From positions 1-64,000 of the forward strand of contig JAHIUA010000035.1 of NCBI GenBank assembly GCA_018817385.1: DNA of 64,000 nt, read 5' to 3'. The notes beneath the pieces are model-generated. The model was not told the DNA's origin. It saw only the letters and a list, made by a program, of their open reading frames with translations, and ran no database searches. Shown piece after piece: positions 33,618-43,415 of this stretch (its first letter is position 1; every line of letters begins with the position of its first letter). Origin of the DNA: Pseudomonadota bacterium (GTDB taxonomy: Bacteria; Desulfobacterota; Desulfobulbia; Desulfobulbales; Desulfocapsaceae). The translations under genes and the position numbers were made by a program.

Positions 33618-34886
33618 TTATGAAACCATGCCGGACTGCAACGTTGCTGCCCAGAACGGGCTTTCCCTAACAAGCTCCTGGCTGAGTACTTCAACGGCCT
33701 GCCGACCGATTTCAAGCTCCTCGTTGGTCCGTATCACCAGCACCTCCACCCTGCTCTCCGGGGCATTGATACGCATCCAGGCATCGGGGCACCGGTCGTT
33801 GGCAACCTTGTCCAGAGTGATCCCCAGACCCTGCAAGCCCGACAAAACACTTTCGCGGACCTCGCTGTCATTTTCGCCGATACCGGCAGTGAAGATTACG
33901 GCATCCACCCGGCCCAGCACTGCGAAATACATACCGATATATTTTTTGATGCGATAAACAAACATATCAAAGGCCAGCTGGGCCATTTCGTCGCCTTTCT
34001 GACGAGCAGCGTGAATATCGCGCATGTCGTTCAAGCCGCATACTCCCTTGAGACCTGATTCTCTATTGAGCATGGTATCAATGGCTTCTATGTCCATGCC
34101 CCTATTCCGGTGGAGAATGGCGTGAAGGGCCGGATCGACATCACCGCAGCGCGTTCCCATAACCGGGCCTTCCAGAGGTGTGATGCCCAGAGAGGTGTCC
34201 ACACTGCAACCATTTTTCACCGCAGTCACGGAACAGCCGTTGCCGAGATGCAGAGTGATGAGGTTGCACTCCTGCACAGGTTTATCCAGAATTCTGGCGC
34301 ACTCCCCGGCAACAAACTTGTTTGAAGTCCCGTGAAAACCATAACGGCGGATGCGGTCTTTTTCGTAAAGTTCATATGGCAGTGCGTAAAGAAAGGCATA
34401 TGGCGGAATTGTCTGGTGAAAGACTGTGTCAAAGACTGCCACCTGCTCCACATCAGGAAAAAGCTCCATGGCCACCCGGATACCTTCCAGATTAGCAGAA
34501 TTATGGAGGGGGGCCAGGACCACGTTGGCGGTAATGGCCTCAATGACTTTTTCAGTGACAAGCACCGGCTGCCGGAAAGACTCTCCTCCGTGCACGATCC
34601 GGTGCGCCACGGCATGGATCTCCGAAATGTCGCCAACCACTGGACCGTCCTGGCCATGGATGAGTTGCTCGATAACCAGCCTCATACCGCTGTTGTGATC
34701 GGGTATTGTTGGTGACCGCTGGATAAGCCTCTCGTTCTTGGTTCCCGGGTTGGTCCTGTTGGTCAAGCCACCGTGGACTTCACCGATACGCTCCACCAGT
34801 CCTGTAACCAGGACACGTTCCCTGTCCATATCCAGGAGCTGATATTTTATGGACGAACTCCCCGAATTAATAACCAGAATATTCAT
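33618..34886 (-). CDS. ackA: Acetate kinase
   Basis: A 422-residue acetate kinase, opening MNILVINSGSSSIKYQLLD (adenosine/phosphate motif), with VAHRIVHGGE, NLITLHLGNGCSV and FTAGIGENDSEVRE. It makes ATP and acetate from acetyl phosphate, giving substrate-level phosphorylation during lactate oxidation to acetate. It follows pta by 1 base. Confidence 0.97.
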   Translation of the reverse strand: MNILVINSGSSSIKYQLLDMDRERVLVTGLVERIGEVHGGLTNRTNPGTKNERLIQRSPTIPDHNSGMRLVIEQLIHGQDGPVVGDISEIHAVAHRIVHGGESFRQPVLVTEKVIEAITANVVLAPLHNSANLEGIRVAMELFPDVEQVAVFDTVFHQTIPPYAFLYALPYELYEKDRIRRYGFHGTSNKFVAGECARILDKPVQECNLITLHLGNGCSVTAVKNGCSVDTSLGITPLEGPVMGTRCGDVDPALHAILHRNRGMDIEAIDTMLNRESGLKGVCGLNDMRDIHAARQKGDEMAQLAFDMFVYRIKKYIGMYFAVLGRVDAVIFTAGIGENDSEVRESVLSGLQGLGITLDKVANDRCPDAWMRINAPESRVEVLVIRTNEELEIGRQAVEVLSQELVRESPFWAATLQSGMVS

Positions 34887-34887
34887 A

Positions 34888-37005
34888 CTACAATCCCCTT
34901 TCCGCCTGAGCCTGGATGGCTGTTATAGCCACGGTATTGACGATATCGGGCACGGTACAGCCGCGGGACAGATCGTTGACCGGTTTTTTCAACCCCTGCA
35001 ATACAGGACCTATGGCCACACCGTTGGAGGCGCGCTGCACTGCCTTGTAAGTGTTATTGCCGGTATTCAGATCTGGAAAGATAAAGACGGTGGCATGACC
35101 GGCCACATCGGAACCAGGCATCTTGGTTGCCGCCACCTTTGGGTCGATGGCAGCATCGTACTGCAGCGGCCCGGCAATTGGGAGCTGGAGGCCACGTTCG
35201 GCAATGAGCTTTCTGGCCATGGCAGTAGCCTCGATTACCTTATCCACGTCTTCTCCCTTGCCGGAATCACCAGTGGAATAACTGAGCATGGCCACTCGCG
35301 GTTCGATCCCGAAGATGCGGGCCGTCTCCGCCGAACTGATGGCAATCTCGGCCAACCCACGGGCATCGGGGTTCGTGTTTACGGCACAGTCAGCAAAGAC
35401 CAGGACAGAGTTCTTGAGACACATGAGAAAGACCGAGGAGACGATTGATGACCCCGGTTTGGTCTTGATAAACTCGAAGGCCGGCCGGATGGTTTGAGCA
35501 GTTGTGGTCACCGAACCGGAAACCATACCGTCAGCCAGCCCCTTATAGACCATCATGGTCGCAAAATAGGTGGGGTCCGACATGCGGTCACGGGCGATAT
35601 CCTCAAGCATCCCCTTGTGCCTGCGCAGCTCGACATACCTTGCCACAAATTCATCAAGATGCTCTGATTCACTGGGGTTGACAACCTCTGCCTCCTTGAT
35701 ATTGAGGCCGAAATTGGAAGCCCTGGTACGGATGTCCTCTTCTCGACCAAGCAAGACGAGATCAGCCACACCCCGGCGCAGCAGGATATCGGCGGCACGG
35801 AGAATGCGCTCTTCTGATCCTTCTGGCAAAACAATGCGTTGTCGATATCGAGCCGCTCTCTCCACCAGGGAATACTCAAACATCTTGGGTGTGACCTTGG
35901 ATGAACGCCGGGTCACCACGCGCTGCCGCAGTTCAGAGACATTGACATGTCTGGCGAAGCAGCCCAGGGCAGTGGCAATACGCTGGCTGTCCTCAACCTC
36001 TATACGACCGTACAACTTGTTCAACAGCTGGATGGTCTGGTAGGTGTGGCCTGGAACCGAGATCACCGGAACAGGAACTCCGGTCCACCCTTCGATGAGC
36101 CGGTGCTCACTCTCGCCCGGCTGCAGACCACCGGTCAGGACAATGCCGGCTATGTCCGGATACAGACTGGAGAGCCGGGAGGAAAGACTGGCCAGTACGA
36201 TGTCTGAGCGATCACCGGGAGTGATGATCAGACTGCCAGCCTTGATATAATTGAGAAAATTGCTGACCTGCATGGCCGCGATCACATAGTTGTCCACCAC
36301 TGCACTCAATCCACTGTGTCCATAGAGTACCTGGCCATTGAGCCAGCGTTTAACGTCGTTAATCGTCGGCTTACCCAGGGTTTCATTCTCAGGAATACTA
36401 TAGAACTGAATGAGCTGTTTGCATTGCACCTTGTCCTGGATATGACTGAGCATCTCCTCGGTAAAGCCTGCCGGCGCCCGGTTGATCACACAGGCCACCA
36501 GGTCCACCCCCTTTTCCTCCAGGGTGTCAATGCTCAACTGGGTGAAACTGGCCACCTCTTGTGGGGTCTTTTCCCGACCAGAGGACACCAGCAGCACCGG
36601 CGCTCCCAGGTTTGCCGCAATATCGGCATTGATGTTGAACTCAAAGGCCCCCTCCTTCCCCTTGAAATCTGTACCTTCACAGAAGACAAAATCATACTTG
36701 GCTTCAAGCTGCTTGTACCTGTTCAGGATAGTTTCATGGAGAAAGGCCTGCTGGCCTGAATTGATCAATTCCCGGGCCTGGGTCAAGGTATAGGCATAGG
36801 TATCCGCGTAGGGGACATCAAGGCGAAAATGACTGAGGACCAGATCGATATCGTGATCCCTTTCTCCGTCACACGGGTCATTGATGATCGGCCGGAAGAT
36901 GGCCACCTTATTGAGCTCGCCCAAGATCATCTGCATGATCCCGAGCACCACTGCGGACTTGCCGCTCAGTTCTTCTGTTGCCGTTATATAGAGATTCTTG
37001 GCCAT
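34888..37005 (-). CDS. pta: Phosphate acetyltransferase, long form
   Basis: A 705-residue three-domain Pta: N-terminal P-loop/BioD-like domain (AKNLYITATEELSGKSAVVLGIMQMI), central DRTGG domain (~residues 215-330) and C-terminal catalytic domain from ~385 (ARYRQRIVLPEGSEERILRAADILL, then DGMVSGSVTTTAQTIRPAFEFIKTKPG). It converts acetyl-CoA and phosphate to acetyl phosphate for AckA. It lies in the middle of the lactate operon. Confidence 0.96.
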   Translation of the reverse strand: MAKNLYITATEELSGKSAVVLGIMQMILGELNKVAIFRPIINDPCDGERDHDIDLVLSHFRLDVPYADTYAYTLTQARELINSGQQAFLHETILNRYKQLEAKYDFVFCEGTDFKGKEGAFEFNINADIAANLGAPVLLVSSGREKTPQEVASFTQLSIDTLEEKGVDLVACVINRAPAGFTEEMLSHIQDKVQCKQLIQFYSIPENETLGKPTINDVKRWLNGQVLYGHSGLSAVVDNYVIAAMQVSNFLNYIKAGSLIITPGDRSDIVLASLSSRLSSLYPDIAGIVLTGGLQPGESEHRLIEGWTGVPVPVISVPGHTYQTIQLLNKLYGRIEVEDSQRIATALGCFARHVNVSELRQRVVTRRSSKVTPKMFEYSLVERAARYRQRIVLPEGSEERILRAADILLRRGVADLVLLGREEDIRTRASNFGLNIKEAEVVNPSESEHLDEFVARYVELRRHKGMLEDIARDRMSDPTYFATMMVYKGLADGMVSGSVTTTAQTIRPAFEFIKTKPGSSIVSSVFLMCLKNSVLVFADCAVNTNPDARGLAEIAISSAETARIFGIEPRVAMLSYSTGDSGKGEDVDKVIEATAMARKLIAERGLQLPIAGPLQYDAAIDPKVAATKMPGSDVAGHATVFIFPDLNTGNNTYKAVQRASNGVAIGPVLQGLKKPVNDLSRGCTVPDIVNTVAITAIQAQAERGL

Positions 37006-37026
37006 GGCGTTTTCCTCGTGAGACTG

Positions 37027-38319
37027 TTACCCCTCATTTTTTATGGAGTCAGCATAGAGCTCAATGACATGTTTCACCTCAATACCTGCATTTTTACGGG
37101 AAAGCATATCCGTAATATGGAGCATGCAGGCCGGGCAACTGGTGGCCAGGGTATCCATGCCGGAATTAATGATATTTTCAGCCTTACGGGTACCAATCTT
37201 TTTCGACAGATCGTAATGGGCGACATTAAAGCTGCCGCCGCAGCCACAGCAGCTGCCCGCTTCCCGCATTTCCTGGAAGGTACACCCCGCAGCCTTGATC
37301 ATGGTACGGGGCTGAACGGTTATGGCCAGGGAATTCTTGAGATGGCAGGGGTCATGATAGGTAACCTTTTTACCGTTGGCCACCTCTGCTTCCTGCACGC
37401 CCAGGATATCGACCAGAAACTGACTGATATCCATTGTTTTGTCGGCCAGCTCTTTAATCTCCGCCCTGAGTGCAGGATCGCCTTTGAACATTTGCGGCCA
37501 AAGCTCCTTGATAGTCGAGGTACAGGTGGCGCAAGTGGTGAGCAGATAATCAAATTCGCCACTCATAAAACGGTGCATGTTCATGGCCACCAGCTTATCA
37601 AAGGTTGTGCCATCCCCACTGGACAGGGCCGGTATCCCACAACAGGCCTGCTTGGAGGGAAGAAATACTCCCACCCCCTTCTCCTTCAGCACCTTCAGCG
37701 CTGCCTCGCCCACATGGGGGAAGATCTTGTCAATAACGCAGCCGGTAAAAAAGGCAACCCTGAGGCCGCTTGCCCCGGCCGGAGTATCGAGCTGGGGCAC
37801 AATCCGGTGCAGAGGAGTGGCGGCCAGAGTATTAAAATGACGGTCAGCCACCAGCGGCGCGTTGAAGCGGGCGCAGGAAGAACCGAGCATGTCATCCACT
37901 TTTTTGGTGAACAGGCCCTGGAAGGTAGCACCCATTCCCGTCAAGGCATTAAAAAGCCTGGGGTTCGCCAGCATACCGCGGAAGATCACCTGTTTCGTCT
38001 TTGACAGGCCGAAATAACCGGTCATGATGGCGCGGGCCTTGAGAAAGATATCCATGATCCTGACGCCACTCGGGCAGTTGGACTGGCAGGTACCGCAGAG
38101 CAGGCAGCGATTCAATTTTTCGTTGACACCGTCCGGATCGGCGAGCATCTCACGGGCCAGACCATCGAGGAGGGCCAGTTTGCCGCGGGTGACATCGGCT
38201 TCGCGTCCAGTCTGGGCAAATACTGGACACACGGCCTGACACATCCCGCAGCGCATACAGCTCACCAGCTGGTCATCCAGCTCTTTAAACATCTGAGCAA
38301 GTTGTTGTAAATTAGCCAT
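37027..38319 (-). CDS. D-lactate dehydrogenase iron-sulfur subunit (GlcF-like)
   Basis: A 430-residue protein with two N-terminal ferredoxin motifs, CMRCGMCQAVCPVFA and CLLCGTCQSNCPSGV, and two CCG cysteine-rich domains (KQACCGIPALSSG; AGSCCGCGGSFNVAHYD). It acts as the electron-transfer subunit of the FAD protein encoded 10 bases upstream, equivalent to the Desulfovibrio DVU3028 type. Glycolate as alternative substrate cannot be excluded. Confidence 0.92.
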   Translation of the reverse strand: MANLQQLAQMFKELDDQLVSCMRCGMCQAVCPVFAQTGREADVTRGKLALLDGLAREMLADPDGVNEKLNRCLLCGTCQSNCPSGVRIMDIFLKARAIMTGYFGLSKTKQVIFRGMLANPRLFNALTGMGATFQGLFTKKVDDMLGSSCARFNAPLVADRHFNTLAATPLHRIVPQLDTPAGASGLRVAFFTGCVIDKIFPHVGEAALKVLKEKGVGVFLPSKQACCGIPALSSGDGTTFDKLVAMNMHRFMSGEFDYLLTTCATCTSTIKELWPQMFKGDPALRAEIKELADKTMDISQFLVDILGVQEAEVANGKKVTYHDPCHLKNSLAITVQPRTMIKAAGCTFQEMREAGSCCGCGGSFNVAHYDLSKKIGTRKAENIINSGMDTLATSCPACMLHITDMLSRKNAGIEVKHVIELYADSIKNEG

Positions 38320-38328
38320 GGAGACCTC

Positions 38329-39705
38329 CTAGCCTATGATTTTGCCGGGATTGAGAATACCTTTAGGATCGAGAACGGATTTCATACGGCGACAGTAATC
38401 CAGAGTGCCACTGTTCGTCTCAAGGACCATATACTTGGCCTTGGCCAGACCGATACCATGTTCACCGGAGAGGGTGCCACCAAGCTCCAGGGCACGGTTG
38501 AAGATCTCATCAATGGCCTTTTCAACCCGCTGCCACTCCTTGTGATCACGTTTGTCTGTCAAGATGGTCGGATGGAGGTTGCCGTCTCCGGCGTGACCGA
38601 AGGTACCGATGGTCAATGCAAATTTCTGGCTGATCTCATCCAGGGCCTGAATCATGGCCGGAATCTTTGAGCGCGGCACGGTGGCGTCTTCAAGGACACA
38701 GGTGGGTTTAAGTTTTGCCAGAGCGGGCAGGGCATCGCGCCTGGCCTGCCAGACTGCATTGCGTTCCGCTGCATCACTGGCAACTTTAAGTTTGCTGGCA
38801 CCATGCTCTCTGCATATCTGCTCAACTCTGACAGCATCCTCCTCTACCTGGCCCGGATGGCCGTCCACTTCAATAAGGAGGAGGGCCGCTGCCTCGGTGG
38901 GCAGTCCGGCGTGACGAAAGTTTTCCACAGCACGGATGGTAAAATTGTCCATAATTTCCAGAGTTGCAGGTACGATCTTGGCAGCGATAATGGCAGACAC
39001 CGTCTCGGAAGCACTCTTCATGGAGCTGAAAATAGCCATCATGGATCTGGAGGTCTTGGGAGGTGGAATAAGCTTGAGGATAAGCTTGTCGAAGACACCC
39101 AGCGTTCCTTCCGAACCGACCATCAACCCTGCCAGATTATAGCCAGAGGCGCACTTGACAGTGCGCGAGCCGGTCTTGACCAGATTACCATTCACATCCC
39201 AGAAATCGACGCCCATGACGTAATCTTTGGTCACCCCATATTTGAGACCGCGCAGTCCACCGGCATTTTCCGCCACATTGCCACCCAAGGTGGATACAGC
39301 CTGACTCCCTGGATCCGGCGGGTAAAAAAGACCACAGGCTGCCGCCTCCGTCGCTAGACTGGTAGTAACAACCCCGGGTTCCACCACGGCGTACATGTCT
39401 TCTTCATTGAGTTCCAGAATGCGGTTCAAACCGTTGGTGAGCACCACCACCCCGCCAGGATGGGGAATGGTCCCACCGGAAAGGTTGGTTCCAGCCCCAC
39501 GCACAGTCAGCGGCAGACCATTATCGTTACAGAGTTTGACAGTTTTACCGAGAGCTTCACTATTCTCCGGGCGAACAACCAGAGACGGCATCTCCGAATC
39601 AAGCACAGCCGCATCATACGAATAGGTATGGCGGTCAACTTCACTGGCCATGACGTTCGTCTCTCCAACTATCGCCTCAAATTCTTTACTTATCGCAGTC
39701 TTCAT
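38329..39705 (-). CDS. FAD-binding D-lactate dehydrogenase (GlcD family)
   Basis: A 458-residue FAD-linked oxidase: LPLTVRGAGTNLSGGTIPHPGGVVV (FAD-binding PP-loop), DPGSQAVSTLGGNVAENAGGLRGLKYGVTKDYV, then an FAD-oxidase C-terminal domain ending GTLSGEHGIGLAKAKYM. It pairs with the iron-sulfur protein downstream and lies directly after lctP. Assigned to D-lactate by operon context and by the known Desulfovibrio pair. Confidence 0.92.
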   Translation of the reverse strand: MKTAISKEFEAIVGETNVMASEVDRHTYSYDAAVLDSEMPSLVVRPENSEALGKTVKLCNDNGLPLTVRGAGTNLSGGTIPHPGGVVVLTNGLNRILELNEEDMYAVVEPGVVTTSLATEAAACGLFYPPDPGSQAVSTLGGNVAENAGGLRGLKYGVTKDYVMGVDFWDVNGNLVKTGSRTVKCASGYNLAGLMVGSEGTLGVFDKLILKLIPPPKTSRSMMAIFSSMKSASETVSAIIAAKIVPATLEIMDNFTIRAVENFRHAGLPTEAAALLLIEVDGHPGQVEEDAVRVEQICREHGASKLKVASDAAERNAVWQARRDALPALAKLKPTCVLEDATVPRSKIPAMIQALDEISQKFALTIGTFGHAGDGNLHPTILTDKRDHKEWQRVEKAIDEIFNRALELGGTLSGEHGIGLAKAKYMVLETNSGTLDYCRRMKSVLDPKGILNPGKIIG

Positions 39706-39777
39706 TGCTGTATTTCCTTGTATTGTTTTAACTGGTCAGGCGGCAGGACGTATCCCACCACCTCACCTTGAGCCAAC

Positions 39778-41487
39778 TTAAAAGAGGGTCGGGAAAAAGA
39801 CAAAACACATCATGGTTGCTACAAGTCCCACCACTATTCCATAGAGGATGAAGGGCCAGACCGTTCTCTTGAGGATTGTCCCTTCCATACCGGAAAGACC
39901 AACAACGGCACAGACCGCAACGATATTATGAATACAGACCATATTCCCCATGGCACCACCGACTACCTGGGCTGCCACAATAATCTGACGAGGGAGCTCA
40001 AGTTGAGCGGCCACTCCCCACTGGAATTCGGCAAACAAGAGGTCGGATACGGTGTTGGAACCGGTAATAAAGGAGCCGAGACCACCCACAAATGAGGCCA
40101 CCATTGGCCAGCCATTGCCGGCAATGGCAGCAACACTTTTGGCCATCGCCAAAGGCATTGAGGGATAGGTATTGGGATTAAGCAGACCATCGACAATACC
40201 TGAGCCGCGAAAGATGGAAACAAGTCCCACCGCAAAAAAGAGGGCGATGGTCGGATTTTTCATCTTGGCAAATGATTCACTCCATGCCTTCTTCACCGCC
40301 TCACCTTTCATCCCATGCAGGAAGATGGTGAGCAGGGCAACCAGGGTGAAGGGAATGGTACCGGGCAGGTACAGGTAATCAATGGAGGCATTGACATGCT
40401 CGTAGCCAAGAATTCCCTGCCAGGCGATTTTTTGTCCGGCCAGAAGGCCCTTGAGACCCAGCTCAGGAATGCGGGTGATGACGAGAATCAAACCGATAAG
40501 AATATAGGGAAGCCAGGCACGAAACTGACTCATGTGGCATTTGAATTCATCGGAGTTAGAACTGGAGATGTCACCGGTCCATTCCGGCTCCCATTTGCTC
40601 TCATCCCCGAAATCCCAGCTATCATTCGGTACACAGAAACCCTTTTTGGCCCCATAGATAAGAACACCGAGACCAAGGAGACCACCGATGAGCGACGGAA
40701 ACTCAGGACCAACGAACCAGGCAAATCCCAGGTAGGGCACTGAAAAAGACACGGCAGCAAAGACACAGAACTTCCAGGCGCGGAACCCATCACTCCACCT
40801 GCGCTCAGGGCCAAAGAAACGGGTGATGAACCCGAGCATGAAGATGGGGAGGATGAAGACCATGCCGATATGCATAACGGTGGCCCACTGACCGATAACG
40901 AGATTAAACTGTTCAACGCTTGTATAGTTCAACCCGGGAACGTCGGTAACGGCCTGATTGACGAGGGGATGGAGAAACTTGAGGCCGAGAATAATGGGAG
41001 TTCCGACCGCCCCGAAGGTAACGGGAAAGGAATTAAAGACCAGACAGAGCACAGCAGCTGCCAGGGGGGGGAAACCCAAGGACAGGAGCAAGGGAGCGGC
41101 CAGGGCAGCCGGGGTGCCGAAACCTGCAGCCCCTTCGATAAAGGCGGCAAACATATAACCAATAATGATGGCCTGCACCCGACGATCACGGGATATGTTC
41201 TGCATACCGTGTTGAATTGTCTCCATGCCACCACTGTATTTCAGCGTATAGAGAATAATGATGGCGCCAAAGACAATGATCAGAATACCGATTGCCGTTA
41301 CAAACCCCTGCAGGGTCAGGGCGGCGACATAGGACAGGGGGAGCCCCCAGACGGAAACCGCGGCAGCAGCAGCGGTAAGCCAGGCCAGCGGCATAGCTTT
41401 GGTTGCAGGCCAGCGCAGGCCGACCATGAGAACAAGAGCCACCAGAATCGGTAGCATTGCGACTAATGCAAGCAATTCTAAAGACAT
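39778..41487 (-). CDS. lctP: L-lactate permease LctP family
   Basis: A 569-residue permease with about a dozen hydrophobic helices. Family text: [85 protein letters not shown] precedes the ATG. It is the first enzyme-coding gene of the operon and imports lactate. An ORF in the leader overlaps its first codons, and a GntR-type operator lies about 360 bases upstream. Confidence 0.95.
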   Translation of the reverse strand: MSLELLALVAMLPILVALVLMVGLRWPATKAMPLAWLTAAAAAVSVWGLPLSYVAALTLQGFVTAIGILIIVFGAIIILYTLKYSGGMETIQHGMQNISRDRRVQAIIIGYMFAAFIEGAAGFGTPAALAAPLLLSLGFPPLAAAVLCLVFNSFPVTFGAVGTPIILGLKFLHPLVNQAVTDVPGLNYTSVEQFNLVIGQWATVMHIGMVFILPIFMLGFITRFFGPERRWSDGFRAWKFCVFAAVSFSVPYLGFAWFVGPEFPSLIGGLLGLGVLIYGAKKGFCVPNDSWDFGDESKWEPEWTGDISSSNSDEFKCHMSQFRAWLPYILIGLILVITRIPELGLKGLLAGQKIAWQGILGYEHVNASIDYLYLPGTIPFTLVALLTIFLHGMKGEAVKKAWSESFAKMKNPTIALFFAVGLVSIFRGSGIVDGLLNPNTYPSMPLAMAKSVAAIAGNGWPMVASFVGGLGSFITGSNTVSDLLFAEFQWGVAAQLELPRQIIVAAQVVGGAMGNMVCIHNIVAVCAVVGLSGMEGTILKRTVWPFILYGIVVGLVATMMCFVFFPTLF

Positions 41488-41765
41488 ATTATTACCTCCC
41501 TCGATTTTTTTGAGAAATGAACTTCATTCCGCCTCATCCCCAAAAAAATCTTATGCCACTGAGGCAACCCGGCAGAATATCCTTTCTTTGCACAATGTTT
41601 TTCCAGCCACCAGTCCGACAAGAACAGAAGATCTGATTCTTGCCTATTGCAAGCCTCCATTTTTTGCTGCCACATCGCTGAAAGTAACACCAGCAACACT
41701 GCCGGTCCCCACCCATCCGCAACCAACGGACTCAGGATTGTGACAAGATATCCCCCGCAAATCAT
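41478..41765 (-). CDS. Possible small membrane protein in the lctP leader
   Basis: This ORF of 95 codons has two hydrophobic segments ([13 protein letters not shown] and [13 protein letters not shown]) followed by a polar tail. Its stop overlaps the start of lctP by 10 bases, which would couple translation. The frame also continues upstream to a GTG at 41858, but that lies at the predicted transcription start, so the ATG at 41765 is more likely. The ribosome binding site is weak and no family is recognised. It may be just the permissive leader of lctP. Confidence 0.3.
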   Translation of the reverse strand: MICGGYLVTILSPLVADGWGPAVLLVLLSAMWQQKMEACNRQESDLLFLSDWWLEKHCAKKGYSAGLPQWHKIFLGMRRNEVHFSKKSREVIICL

Positions 41766-41846
41766 AAAGATCCAGGTCCAAGCTATTCGAACTCGCCTGC
41801 TTGAGCCAAAACGTGGGGATTTGGTAACCGCCACCCCACATGCAGA

Positions 41847-41906
41847 TGGTCTTACCACTCCCCTTACTCCTACTATGTATTATCTTGATAACCATTGTCA
41901 AGATAA
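41847..41906 (-). promoter_or_regulatory. Promoter region of the lactate operon with GntR operator
   Basis: On minus, TTGACA (plus 41896-41901), an 18-base spacer and CATAGT (plus 41872-41877) make a promoter whose transcript would start near 41865. The palindrome TGGT-CTT-ACCA (41847-41857), of the FadR/LldR TGGT-N3-ACCA type, lies just inside the transcribed region as a roadblock. A second, perfect inverted repeat TTATCTTGA-N9-TCAAGATAA (41880-41906) covers the -35 and could bind an activator or another regulator. The transcript would have a leader of about 375 bases. Confidence 0.6.
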
Positions 41907-42111
41907 TTTTTAGCAAAAACAAGGTTATTTTTCAGTTAGGAATCAGAAGCACAGCAACCAGACCCTTAGCCTGCCCAGGGAATTAAAGCACGAAATAACA
42001 ATCCTATCTATTGATATTAAAAGACAAACAAGAACGAGTTACAGAGAGGACAAGAAGGTTAAGAGGAGGGCATCACCAGGTTATGGCCAATTACCTTATG
42101 GCAAAACATTA

Positions 42112-42128
42112 TAATGGTCTTACCATTA
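42112..42128. promoter_or_regulatory. GntR/FadR-type operator
   Basis: Perfect palindrome TAATGGT-CTT-ACCATTA, sharing its core with the operator at 41847. It lies between the GntR gene and the lactate operon promoter, where it could loop with the other sites or serve a second promoter. Confidence 0.6.
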
Positions 42129-42346
42129 ACGTGGATACACTAAACGATTGGGATGGAAATAACGAGCGTTCCACGCCTCCAGTGTGCGACAAAGAAAGGA
42201 AGGCAAAAAAACAAGTATCCTCAGGCCTCGTGGTTTAGATGCTCTGTTACCAGCCGAGTGAATGTTAACGGGAAGTGCTGATAGGAAAAGAATTTGAGAG
42301 AAGACGTGCTGGCTACGGAGCCAGAGGGCCTTGGCCAGACTTTTGG

Positions 42347-43054
42347 TTACGAAAGACGAGGCAAGGTTGCCTGCACCCATTCAAGATGGGCGCTCATGGC
42401 CTGACGTGCCCCTTCACCGTCCCTGGCAGCAATGGCTTGATAAATGGCCTGATGCTGGCCCAGCAGAACTTCGATAAACTGTGGCTGACTATAGAGTTTG
42501 GTCAGGGCCACCTCGATGGTGGCCAGAAAGAGACCATGGATCGTATTCAGGACATGCAGCTGCATGGTGTTATGGGTTGCCATGGTAATGGCATAATGAA
42601 ATCGGGAATCCACATCTGAGCTCCAACCGCCGCTCACCGCCTGGAGAGCCATCTCCTCGACACTGTCTCCGATTTTTTTGATCTCCTCATCCGTAGCACG
42701 GGTTGCTGCCAGATAAGCAGACCAGCACTCCAGTCCCATACGAACCTCCAACAACTCTTCCAGCAACTGTGGGTTGTCTTCAAGCATGGCGGCCAGTGGT
42801 GCCAGGGTCCCATCAGTGAGAGAACGGACGTAGGTACCGCCACCATGGCTGGATTCCAATAACCCCATGGTTTCAAGGACCATAATGGCTTCCCGCACCG
42901 AAGGACGGCTGACCCCGAGAAGTGCGGCCAGTTCTCGCTCTGAAGGAATTTTTTCACCCGGTTTCAGTTCCCCGTCACTGATGAGCGTTTTGATCTGTTC
43001 GACAATTTCTTCAGACAGCTTTTTGAGACGAATGGGTTTAAACAAAGTGGTCAT
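42347..43054 (-). CDS. GntR-family (FadR/LldR type) regulator of lactate use
   Basis: A 235-residue regulator: winged helix at residues ~10-75 (LSEEIVEQIKTLISDGELKPGEKIPSERELAALLGVSRPSVREAIMVLETMGLLESSHGGGTYV) and an all-helical FCD ligand-binding domain after ~90. The ATG at 43054 has GGAG 7 bases upstream. It lies directly upstream of the lactate operon. TGGT-N3-ACCA sites before its own start and before lctP imply that it controls both, probably released by lactate or pyruvate; the ligand is inference. Confidence 0.9.
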   Translation of the reverse strand: MTTLFKPIRLKKLSEEIVEQIKTLISDGELKPGEKIPSERELAALLGVSRPSVREAIMVLETMGLLESSHGGGTYVRSLTDGTLAPLAAMLEDNPQLLEELLEVRMGLECWSAYLAATRATDEEIKKIGDSVEEMALQAVSGGWSSDVDSRFHYAITMATHNTMQLHVLNTIHGLFLATIEVALTKLYSQPQFIEVLLGQHQAIYQAIAARDGEGARQAMSAHLEWVQATLPRLS

Positions 43055-43076
43055 GCCATTACTCCATAGTTCGAAT

Positions 43077-43087
43077 TGGTATGACCA
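43077..43087 (-). promoter_or_regulatory. GntR/FadR-type operator at the regulator's own promoter
   Basis: TGGT-ATG-ACCA lies 23 bases upstream of the regulator's ATG, with a related half-conserved site (TGGT-CAT-GCCA) at 43047-43057 over the start codon. This suggests autoregulation. Confidence 0.55.
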
Positions 43088-43099
43088 TATTCCTACCAT

Positions 43100-43415
43100 T
43101 CTCCGAACATGATGTCAAGCAGCTGAACGACAACGGAAATTGGCAAAGCCAAAGACTGCCCCCGCTTCAAAACAAGCCTGATTGAGACAAAGAGGGACGT
43201 CAGTCCTGCTGAGGTATCAGTCATAGGTCATAGGCTTACAAAGGCAACTCCAACCCAACCTTTGATAACGAAGCTCGCTCCAAAGATCATTGCAGAGGAT
43301 ACTTGAAGAAAAAGGGGTCAGCCCCCTGACCAATACTTTCTGTCAATACCTCACCGATTATGCTTTAATACAGGAAAACCATTATCTTCTTCAATCGCAA
43401 AGGAGAGCCTGCCAG
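43100..43415. other. Intergenic region between divergent genes
   Basis: Separates the GntR gene (minus) from the CopA-like oxidase (plus). It holds a small hairpin GGTCAG-CCCC-CTGACC (43316-43331). An in-frame extension of the oxidase ORF back to 43290 is not credible as coding, because it would precede the signal peptide. I see no copper-box repeat. Confidence 0.4.

Noticed and set aside
41740-41800. tRNA T-loop-like GTTCGAA
   Set aside because: No acceptor or anticodon stems can be folded around it.
41478-41858. Full 126-codon ORF from a GTG at 41858
   Set aside because: The GTG lies at the predicted transcription start and over the GntR operator. Only the shorter form from 41765 is kept, at low confidence.
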